This document shows positions 1 to 6,592 of a stretch of DNA of 6,592 nt, one piece after another. The number at the start of each line of letters is the position of its first letter. Position 1 is the stretch's first letter. Source of the DNA: Hyphomicrobiales bacterium (GTDB lineage Bacteria > Pseudomonadota > Alphaproteobacteria > Rhizobiales > Aestuariivirgaceae). Both the position numbers and the translations under genes were made by a program. The stretch covers positions 1 to 6,592 of the forward strand of contig JALVRJ010000400.1 of the NCBI GenBank assembly GCA_027031305.1. Direction: 5' to 3'. Under the pieces are notes generated by a model. That model was not told the origin of the DNA, did no database searches, and was given only the letters and a program-made list of their open reading frames with translations.

Positions 1-86
1 CTGCAGGCATCCAGCGCCGCCTGCGCCTGGGCCTTCGTCAGGCCCGCCTTTTCCGCCACCTTGGCGATCAGTTCTTGCTTGTTCAT
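1..86 (-). CDS. hupB: HU-family DNA-binding protein, N-terminal 28 codons (truncated by window edge)
   Basis: The minus-strand reading from the ATG at 86 begins MNKQELIAKVAEKAGLTKAQ, the typical start of bacterial HU: the MNK.ELI.KVAEKAGL.K helix-turn-helix dimerisation segment. HU is a small (about 90 residue) nucleoid protein that binds and bends DNA with little sequence specificity; only the first third is visible, so the DNA-binding beta arms cannot be checked. A ribosome binding site AAAGGA lies 8 bases before the ATG. It lies downstream of lon in the same direction, and lon followed by an HU gene is a common order in proteobacteria, which supports the call. The strong terminator after lon and the roughly 450-base gap suggest it is transcribed separately. 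The hupB symbol rests on this synteny; the family assignment is firmer than the paralogue name. Confidence 0.85.
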   Translation of the reverse strand, partial: MNKQELIAKVAEKAGLTKAQAQAALDAC

Positions 87-405
87 CCATTCGTTCCTTT
101 CGTGTGTGGGTTCAACAACCACAGGACGACGTGCCCCCGGTCAACATGGCAGGCCGCCCCGAGAGACAAAACGCCACTTCGGCGGTCATTGAACATGAGC
201 CGCCCAATGGCAACCGAGCAACAACCTGTCCGGCTGATTGGTGCCGCAAAACGATTGCTTCGCCTTATCCCCTGACATGCACGAAATGCTTACGCGGCAA
301 TCAGCATCGCCCTGTTGGCTTGCCAAACTTCGGCGCGGCGAGTCAAGCCGATTTCGGTGCATGGCCCGAGATTCACCTGCAAGACCCACATCCATTCAGC
401 GCATG
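87..405. other. Intergenic region upstream of the HU gene, no convincing element
   Basis: These bases lie between the HU start codon and the first repeat copy and must contain the HU promoter unless transcription reads through from lon. On the minus strand there are two -35-like hexamers, TTGACC (144 to 139) and a TTGACT further upstream, but neither has a convincing -10 at the usual spacing. A small perfect inverted repeat TTGGC-TT-GCCAA lies at 315-326 and could be an operator or chance. Short open frames here lack ribosome binding sites and recognisable sequence. I see no tRNA or other RNA gene. Confidence 0.4.
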
Positions 406-531
406 ATACCAGAATGCATAAAGAACCACGCAGAAGCCCCGCGCCCCCACCCAACCCCCAAATCATGAGAAACAAGGGCTTGAATGGGGCGCGAGACGGT
501 TTTACCGCTCAGCCCTTGCGCAACCTGGTAT
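406..531 (+). repeat. 126-bp palindromic repeat (MITE-like), copy 1
   Basis: This segment matches 5455-5580 over its full length with no gaps (111 of 126 positions identical). The ends are inverted repeats: ATACCAGAATGC on the left, and GCAACCTGGTAT on the right, whose complement ATACCAGGTTGC matches at 10 of 12 positions. Inside, CGCGCCCC pairs perfectly with GGGGCGCG and the flanking bases extend the stem imperfectly. This copy also has a private inverted repeat, CAAGGGCT (473-480) with AGCCCTTG (511-518), enclosing a small CGGT-TTT-ACCG hairpin (497-507). No transposase is encoded, and a 126-bp element cannot hold one. The structure fits a miniature inverted-repeat element mobilised in trans. 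If TA or AT is the target duplication, it is hidden within the ATA/TAT ends; no longer flanking duplication is visible. It ends 6 bases from the T-tract of the lon terminator. Confidence 0.85.
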
Positions 532-537
532 GACATG

Positions 538-575
538 AAAAAGCCGCGAACGGGTGAAATCACCTCGTTCGCGGC
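538..575 (-). terminator. Intrinsic terminator of lon
   Basis: On the minus strand a perfect 10-bp stem (GCCGCGAACG, 575-566, with its complement at 552-543) continues inward through GGTGA/TCACC pairing apart from one bulged base. It is followed directly by a run of five T residues (542-538). This is a textbook rho-independent terminator, placed 55 bases after the lon stop codon in the lon direction. It should separate lon transcription from the HU gene. Confidence 0.9.
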
Positions 576-630
576 CGGTGTGGTGGCGTCTTCGCGCCTT
601 GATAGCGCATGTGTGCGCCGGCATACGCGA

Positions 631-3075
<2,445 letters not shown>

Positions 3076-3316
3076 GGTGATAGCCTGTTTCCTTTCTGAG
3101 TTCCCATGCGGGGTCCGGCCGCCGCCCGCCTGCCCCGCAGCCTGCATCATTGCGCCGGCAAAGGCCAAGGCGGGATGGAATCATGGTTTTCAGTATGCAG
3201 TCCCTTTTCCAGCATGGCCAGAAAAGAGGACGATTCCCGCACACGTTTCGACTTCTCGTTGCCGGCAGGGCGCCTGGGGCGCGGGCCGGCATGGGGCCGG
3301 ATCGATGTTGATGGTC
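3076..3316 (-). promoter_or_regulatory. Probable long 5' leader of lon with structured segments
   Basis: If transcription starts just downstream of the candidate heat-shock promoter at 3323-3352, the lon leader is about 240 bases. It contains a GC-rich hairpin-forming stretch at 3261-3300 (two GCCGGC blocks at 3261-3266 and 3285-3290 plus CCGGC-CCCAT-GCCGG on the minus strand). It also contains TCTTTTCTGG (minus strand, 3227-3218), which can pair over 10 positions (two G-U) with TCAGAAAGGA (3099-3090), covering the AGGA Shine-Dalgarno candidate. No conserved riboswitch class is recognised. The extent depends on the unproven promoter; a closer promoter was not found by eye. Confidence 0.35.
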
Positions 3317-3322
3317 ATGCAC

Positions 3323-3352
3323 AAGATGGGTGCGCGAGGGGACATTTTCAAC
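3323..3352 (-). promoter_or_regulatory. Candidate RpoH (sigma32) heat-shock promoter for lon
   Basis: Minus-strand sequence reads GTTGAA (3352-3347), 15 bases, then ACCCATCTT (3331-3323). This resembles the E. coli heat-shock consensus CTTGAA with CCCCATNTA. It also resembles the alphaproteobacterial form CTTG with C-Y-T-A-T about 17-18 bases later: here GTTG, 18 bases, CCCATCT. lon is a classical heat-shock gene, so an RpoH promoter is expected. Each box departs from consensus at one or two positions, and the site is about 240 bases before the start codon, which lowers confidence. Confidence 0.4.
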
Positions 3353-3492
3353 CTTTCCGTTGTTCACGCCAGCCGCCGTTCACTTCCTTTCCGCCCCCCG
3401 GATCCGGCTTGATGCAGCCTGCCTGGACAAAGCTTCCGGCGTCATTCGCGCGCACCCGTCATTTCGAGGAACGGAATGAAAGATCGGCAAGG

Positions 3493-4401
3493 TCAGGGCC
3501 TGGCGCGCACCTCTTCCAGCAAGCGGACGAGGGCGGAAGTGTCCTGGCGGCCGGCGCCCATGGCCTGCAACTGGGCGTAGAACTGATCCACCAGGGCGGT
3601 AATGGGCAGGGAAGCGCCGGCCCGGCGGGCCTCGGCGAGGCAAATGCCCAGGTCCTTGCGCATCCAGTCCACGGCGAAGCCGAAGCCGAACTCGCCGCGC
3701 GCCATGGTGGAGCCGCGGTTTTCCATCTGCCAGCTCTGGGCGGCGCCCTTGGAGATCACCTCCAGCACCGCCTCCACGTCCAGCCCCGAGCGCCTGGCAA
3801 AGTGAATGCCCTCGGCCAGGGCCTGTATGAGCCCGGCGATGCAGATCTGGTTGACCATCTTGGTGAGCTGCCCGGAACCGGCGGGCCCCATCAGGCGCAC
3901 CTGGCGGGCATAGACGCTCATGAGCGGCTCGGCGCGGGCGAAGGCGGCCTCGTCACCGCCGCACATGATGGTGAGCACGCCGTTTTCCGCCCCCTGCTGG
4001 CCGCCTGAAACCGGCGCGTCGATGAAGGCCAGGCCGCGCGCCGTGGCCCGTTCGGCGAGCTCGCGCGCCACCTCGGCCGAAGTGGTGCTGTGGTCGATGA
4101 ACACGGCGCCGGGCTTCATGCCGTGAAAGGCGCCGCATTGGCCCACGGTCACCTGCCGCAAGTCATCATCGGCACCGACGCAAGCAAACACGAAGACGGC
4201 GTTTTGCGCCGCTTCTTCCGGCGTTTGCGCGAGTTTTCCGCGAAACTGATTCAGCCAACGCTCGGCCTTCTCCCGAGTGCGGTTGAACACCGTCACCTCG
4301 TGTCCGGCCCGCGCCAGGTGCCCGGCCATGGGATAACCCATCACGCCCAGGCCGATCCATGCGACCTTGCAGGCGCTGGCGTCGTGGTCATTGGTGTTCA
4401 T
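3493..4401 (-). CDS. NAD(P)-dependent oxidoreductase, 3-hydroxyisobutyrate dehydrogenase family
   Basis: The 302-residue product has the layout of beta-hydroxyacid dehydrogenases, which interconvert small 3-hydroxy acids or aldehyde acids and their oxo forms in the cytoplasm. Visible landmarks are the Rossmann dinucleotide loop GLGVMG (17-22), the substrate-binding signature DAPVSGG (128-134), the catalytic lysine Lys181 in GSGQLTKMVNQ, and the C-terminal helical domain with a conserved-looking RKDLG (248-252). The Asn-Arg-Thr (40-42) after the second beta strand is the pattern usually linked to NADPH preference in the family; this is inference. Substrate cannot be told from sequence: 3-hydroxyisobutyrate, tartronate semialdehyde (GarR/GlxR) and succinic or glyoxylic semialdehyde reduction are all possible. 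The frame is open upstream to 4545, but the ATG at 4401 is preferred because GGGAGGA lies 9 bases before it and the Rossmann fold begins 12 residues in. It diverges from bpt. No clear terminator follows. Confidence 0.9.
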   Translation of the reverse strand: MNTNDHDASACKVAWIGLGVMGYPMAGHLARAGHEVTVFNRTREKAERWLNQFRGKLAQTPEEAAQNAVFVFACVGADDDLRQVTVGQCGAFHGMKPGAVFIDHSTTSAEVARELAERATARGLAFIDAPVSGGQQGAENGVLTIMCGGDEAAFARAEPLMSVYARQVRLMGPAGSGQLTKMVNQICIAGLIQALAEGIHFARRSGLDVEAVLEVISKGAAQSWQMENRGSTMARGEFGFGFAVDWMRKDLGICLAEARRAGASLPITALVDQFYAQLQAMGAGRQDTSALVRLLEEVRARP

Positions 4402-4402
4402 G

Positions 4403-4452
4403 GCGCCTGGTCCTCCCTTTTTCTCGCGCAGCCAGCCAGGCGCGCGGCCTGG
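4403..4452 (-). promoter_or_regulatory. Alternative hairpins around the ribosome binding site of the dehydrogenase gene
   Basis: In the minus-strand transcript, GCGCCTGG (4443-4436) can pair perfectly with CCAGGCGC (4410-4403), which sits one base before the ATG; the 25-base loop holds the Shine-Dalgarno GGGAGGA (4417-4411) next to the stem. The GCCTGG core (4441-4436) can instead pair with an upstream CCAGGC (4452-4447) across a 5-base loop. The two pairings exclude each other, which is the geometry of a translational switch. The region is very GC-rich, so chance is a real alternative. Confidence 0.35.
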
Positions 4453-4514
4453 AGCCGCCTTGCCGCCGCTTCCGCCTCGCGGAACGTGAGTTGCGCACAA
4501 GGCGCCGCTTTCGC

Positions 4515-4542
4515 TTGAGGCCGCCCGCGCCTTTCCTATAAT
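4515..4542 (+). promoter_or_regulatory. sigma70-type promoter for bpt
   Basis: TTGAGG (4515-4520), a 16-base spacer and a perfect TATAAT (4537-4542) precede bpt. The start of transcription would be near 4549, leaving a leader of about 55 bases before the GTG at 4604. It is the best match to the housekeeping consensus in the window and stands out from the GC-rich surroundings. Confidence 0.75.
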
Positions 4543-4592
4543 CATCGTGGTGACGATTCGGCCAGAGGCATGAACGCATCAAGTGCCAACAC

Positions 4593-4597
4593 GGGAG
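4593..4597 (+). promoter_or_regulatory. Ribosome binding site that fixes the bpt start
   Basis: GGGAG lies 6 bases before the GTG at 4604. The earlier in-frame GTG at 4583 has no comparable purine-rich sequence at the right distance, so the GTG at 4604 is preferred. Confidence 0.65.
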
Positions 4598-4603
4598 ACA
4601 TTC

Positions 4604-5347
4604 GTGAGCATAGAGCGGCAGAGCTTTCCCCAGTTCTTCATCACGGCGGAGGGCGAATGCCCCTACCTGCCGGGGCGCCGCGAGCGCAAGGTGTTCACGC
4701 ACCTGGTGGGGCTTGAGGCGGCGGACCTGAACGACGTGCTCACCCGCACCGGTTTCCGCCGTTCGCAGAACATCGCCTACCGTCCGGCGTGCGAGGGCTG
4801 TCTTTCGTGCATTTCGGTGCGCATTCCGGTGGCGCGCTTCCGCGCCAGCCGCACGCAGCGGCGCATCATCCGCCGCAACGCCGACCTCGTGGCCGAGGAA
4901 CGGCCGCCGCAGGTGGACCGCGAGCTGTTTCACCTGTTCCGCCGCTATATCGAATCACGCCATGGCGACGGCTCCATGGCCAGCATGACCATGCTCGACT
5001 TCGCCGCCATGGTGGAGGAGACCTTCGTCGACACCCGGCTCATCACCTACCGGCGGCGACTGGACAGCGAGGAAGGCCCGGCCGGCGAGCTGCTTGCCTG
5101 CTGTCTGACGGACGTGCACGATGATGGGCTTTCCATGGTCTATTCGTTCTTCGCGCCGCACTTGCCGAAGCGTTCGCTGGGCAGTTACATGATCCTGGAG
5201 CACATCCTGCGGGCCTCGCGCAGAGGCTTGGACTACGTCTACCTGGGCTATTGGGTGCCGGGTTCGCCGAAGATGGGCTACAAGGAGCGCTTCCTGCCGC
5301 AGGAGCGGCTCATCGACGATCGCTGGCTGCTGGTGGACAGGGACTGA
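4604..5347 (+). CDS. bpt: Aminoacyl-tRNA-protein transferase (Bpt/Ate family, N-end rule)
   Basis: The 247-residue product matches the bacterial Bpt/Ate family, which moves an amino acid from charged tRNA to proteins exposing an N-terminal acidic residue. In bacterial Bpt enzymes the donor is leucyl-tRNA and the product is a ClpS/ClpAP degron. The ATE N-terminal domain shows CPYLPGR (19-25), VFTHLVG and RSQNIAYRPACEGCLSC (53-69), including the clustered cysteines 63, 66 and 69. The ATE C-terminal domain shows YSFFAPHLPKRSLGSYMI (180-197) and YLGYWVPGSPKMGYK (213-227), the GNAT-like core. Length is usual for the family. Start is the GTG at 4604, with GGGAG 6 bases before it. It has its own promoter and diverges from the dehydrogenase gene; no aat gene is adjacent. 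Whether it transfers Leu (Bpt) or Arg (Ate) is not decided by sequence alone. Confidence 0.93.
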   Translation: MSIERQSFPQFFITAEGECPYLPGRRERKVFTHLVGLEAADLNDVLTRTGFRRSQNIAYRPACEGCLSCISVRIPVARFRASRTQRRIIRRNADLVAEERPPQVDRELFHLFRRYIESRHGDGSMASMTMLDFAAMVEETFVDTRLITYRRRLDSEEGPAGELLACCLTDVHDDGLSMVYSFFAPHLPKRSLGSYMILEHILRASRRGLDYVYLGYWVPGSPKMGYKERFLPQERLIDDRWLLVDRD

Positions 5348-5374
5348 AAACCGCCTTCCACGCAGCCCGTCCCT

Positions 5375-5409
5375 TGCCGTTTGTCGTGGCCGCTGACGGC
5401 ATTTTCATT
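5375..5409 (+). terminator. Probable intrinsic terminator of bpt
   Basis: TGCCGT (5375-5380) pairs with ACGGCA (5396-5401), with weak further pairing inside, and is followed by TTTTCATTT. It lies 28 bases after the bpt stop codon. The stem is short and the T-run interrupted, so termination may be partial. Confidence 0.5.
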
Positions 5410-5454
5410 TCCTCCCTCGCCGCGGCCGGGCCATACTGGGCAAGAAAGCAACCA

Positions 5455-5580
5455 ATACCAGAATGCATAAAGAACCACGCAGAAGCCCCGCGCCCCCACC
5501 CAGCCCCCAAATCATGAAAAACAAGGGCTTGGGTGGGGCACGGGGCAGTTTCACCGGTCGGACATTACGCAATCTGGTAT
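5455..5580 (+). repeat. 126-bp palindromic repeat (MITE-like), copy 2
   Basis: This is the second copy of the element at 406-531, in the same orientation and of identical length. Its terminal inverted repeats are better preserved: ATACCAGAATGC against the complement of the right end, ATACCAGATTGC (11 of 12), with similarity continuing to about 18 bases. The interior forms a long hairpin: 5485-5506 with 5525-5546, paired except for one mismatch and two single-base bulges, around an 18-base AT-richer loop (5507-5524). The bpt terminator lies about 45 bases before it and the hydrolase ATG 22 bases after it. As in copy 1 the ends are ATA/TAT, so a TA or AT target duplication would be invisible; no longer flanking duplication is seen. 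The alternative to a MITE is a palindromic intergenic repeat of REP/BIME type, but the conserved length and termini favour an inserted unit. Confidence 0.85.
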
Positions 5581-5583
5581 AAG
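5575..5583 (+). promoter_or_regulatory. Extended -10 promoter element made by the repeat end
   Basis: TGG-TATAAG fits the extended -10 form TGnTATAAT at all but the last base. TGGTAT belongs to the right terminus of the repeat and AAG to the flanking DNA. No good -35 is visible, which is tolerated by extended -10 promoters. Transcription would begin near 5590, putting GGGAGGA almost at the 5' end of the message, so the leader would be very short; this is the main weakness. Confidence 0.4.
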
Positions 5584-5602
5584 AAAGAGGGAGGAAACGA
5601 TC

Positions 5603-6523
5603 ATGCCGACATCGAGCCCCATGCGCGCATGGCTGCTGGCGCTGCTGCTGTGGCTGGCGCTCGTTGCCGCGCCGGCGCAGGCGAAGGAAGTGTCGCTGAA
5701 GCTGGCCAACCTGACGCTGCTGGGCAACCTGGAGCTGGCGGAAGGCGCGTCGCCGAAGGATGGCGTCTTGCTGATGGTGCACGGCACGCTGCGGCACAAC
5801 GCGACGCAAACCGAGATCGACCTGCAACGGAACCTGAAGGAGCGCGGGGTGAGCTCGCTGGCCATCACCCTCTCCCTGGGCATCGACAGGCGGCGGGGCA
5901 TGTTCGACTGCAACCAGCCCATCCGCCACCTGCACGACGACGCGGTGGAGGAAATCGCCGCCTGGGTGGAGTGGCTGAAGCAACAGGACGCGAACACCAT
6001 CTGGGTGCTGGGCCACTCGCGCGGGGGCAACCAGGTGGCGCTCTATCTGCTGCGTCGGCATGACCCGGCGGTGAAGAAGGCCGTGCTGCTGGCGCCCATG
6101 AGTTACGATCCGGAGATCGCGGCGAAGAAATACGCAAAGCGCTTCGGCATGAAGCTGGACGTGGCATTGCAGGCGGCGCACACCCTGCTGAAGGGAGGGC
6201 GCGGCGACGAGCCGGTGAACTGGCGCGGGCTGATCTATTGCAGGGATGCCACGGGCACGGCCAGGGCCTTCCTGAGCTACCACGCGCCGCGCAAGGAGTT
6301 CGACACCCCCACCCTGTTGCCGAAGCTGCCCGTGCCGGTGCTGGTCATCGTTCCGGAGAACGAAGAGATCTACCCCGACCTGCCGGCAAAGATGAAAGAA
6401 GTGACAAGGACGGCCGGGCGCGAGAAAATCCGGGTCATGGTCATCGAAGGGGCGGACCACTTCTTCACCGAGTTCGCCTCCGAGGACGTGGCCGATGCCG
6501 TCGTGGAATTCCTGAAAGAGTGA
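5603..6523 (+). CDS. Exported alpha/beta hydrolase, function unknown
   Basis: The 306-residue product begins with a signal peptide: a short N-terminus with Arg8, a Leu/Ala-rich core (9-23) and a signal peptidase I site after AQA (25-27), so a periplasmic or secreted location is predicted. The mature part has alpha/beta hydrolase landmarks: MVHGT (58-62) as the oxyanion-hole loop, GHSRGG (137-142) with nucleophile Ser139, and GADHFF (283-288) with catalytic His286. The acid after the strand VPVLVIV (244-250) appears to be Glu, in PENEEIY (251-257), where Asp is more usual. Exactly two cysteines exist, Cys103 and Cys213, both in the exported part. Substrate is unknown; esterase, thioesterase or peptidase activity is possible. 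The ATG at 5603 has GGGAGGA 7-8 bases before it. A second gene starts 20 bases after the stop, suggesting an operon. Confidence 0.85.
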   Translation: MPTSSPMRAWLLALLLWLALVAAPAQAKEVSLKLANLTLLGNLELAEGASPKDGVLLMVHGTLRHNATQTEIDLQRNLKERGVSSLAITLSLGIDRRRGMFDCNQPIRHLHDDAVEEIAAWVEWLKQQDANTIWVLGHSRGGNQVALYLLRRHDPAVKKAVLLAPMSYDPEIAAKKYAKRFGMKLDVALQAAHTLLKGGRGDEPVNWRGLIYCRDATGTARAFLSYHAPRKEFDTPTLLPKLPVPVLVIVPENEEIYPDLPAKMKEVTRTAGREKIRVMVIEGADHFFTEFASEDVADAVVEFLKE

Positions 6524-6543
6524 ATGGCACGGGAAATTCCTGC

Positions 6544-6592
6544 ATGGAGCCGCGCGTGGGCACGTCGGGATATTCCTATCGCTGGTGGTGGG
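6544..6592 (+). CDS. Probable DUF72 (YecE-like) protein, N-terminal fragment
   Basis: The frame from the ATG at 6544 reads MEPRVGTSGYSYRWWW before the window ends. The (R/I)-(V/I)-GTSG-(W/Y/F)-SY core is the hallmark start of DUF72 proteins, a TIM-barrel-like family of unknown function. GGGA lies about 9 bases upstream, and the gene starts 20 bases after the hydrolase stop, so both are probably on one transcript. Only 16 residues are visible, so the family call rests on one motif. An ATG at 6524 opens another frame, but its product resembles nothing I recognise. Confidence 0.6.
   Translation, partial: MEPRVGTSGYSYRWWW

Noticed and set aside
139..144. TTGACC on the minus strand as an HU promoter -35
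   Set aside because: No acceptable -10 hexamer at 16-18 bases; not enough to call a promoter.
3399..3408. Perfect palindrome CCGGATCCGG after the dehydrogenase gene
   Set aside because: Short GC-rich palindromes occur by chance; no spacing or T-tract suggests an operator or terminator.
3458..3486. GTCATTTCGAGG...GAAAGATC, resembling widespread GTCATT(T/G)CGAG-type intergenic repeats, with an imperfect CATTTCG/CGGAATG hairpin
   Set aside because: Only one short, imperfect occurrence in the window; the hairpin lacks a T-tract for terminating the minus-strand gene. Family membership cannot be supported without a genome search.
4570..4715. Short open frame from ATG at 4570 overlapping the bpt start out of frame
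   Set aside because: It could be a leader peptide, but its sequence is unremarkable and the bpt ribosome binding site and GTG explain the region better.
5405..6460. Minus-strand open frame of 351 codons opposite the exported hydrolase
   Set aside because: Gln/Arg/His-rich shadow of a gene with clear signal peptide and catalytic motifs; it also runs through the repeat.

Overview
The window is GC-rich and reads as a chromosomal segment of an alphaproteobacterium. The basis is recognition of protein sequence style (Lon and the arginyl/leucyl-transferase resemble alphaproteobacterial versions) plus the adjacent, co-oriented lon and HU genes, an order common in that class. No database search was possible, so the order or genus is not claimed. 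Nearly all of the coding content is housekeeping or ordinary metabolic genes; I see no phage, CRISPR, toxin or defence module.

Left half, minus strand. Reading in the direction of transcription: an NAD(P)-dependent dehydrogenase of the 3-hydroxyisobutyrate dehydrogenase family (4401 to 3493), a 417-base gap with a candidate heat-shock promoter and a long leader, the ATP-dependent protease gene lon (3075 to 631), a strong intrinsic terminator (575 to 538), a 126-bp palindromic repeat (531 to 406), about 320 bases without clear features, and the first 28 codons of an HU-family DNA-binding protein running off the left edge (86 to 1). The clpP-clpX genes that often precede lon are not upstream of it here.

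Right half, plus strand. A divergent intergenic region (4402 to 4603) holds a good sigma70-type promoter for bpt (4604 to 5347), an N-end-rule aminoacyl-tRNA-protein transferase starting at GTG. After a probable terminator comes the second 126-bp repeat copy (5455 to 5580), which ends 22 bases before the start of an exported alpha/beta hydrolase gene (5603 to 6523). Twenty bases further on begins a gene truncated by the right edge, whose first residues match the start of DUF72 (YecE-like) proteins.

The least ordinary element is the repeat pair. The two copies are exactly 126 bp, lie about 5 kb apart in the same orientation, share 111 of 126 positions, have terminal inverted repeats starting ATACCAG, and fold into a long GC-rich hairpin. 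They look like a non-autonomous MITE or a palindromic intergenic repeat. One copy abuts the lon terminator. The end of the other, with three flanking bases, forms an extended -10 sequence in front of the hydrolase gene. Two further candidates are mutually exclusive hairpins around the ribosome binding site of the dehydrogenase gene and a possible base-paired ribosome binding site in the lon leader.
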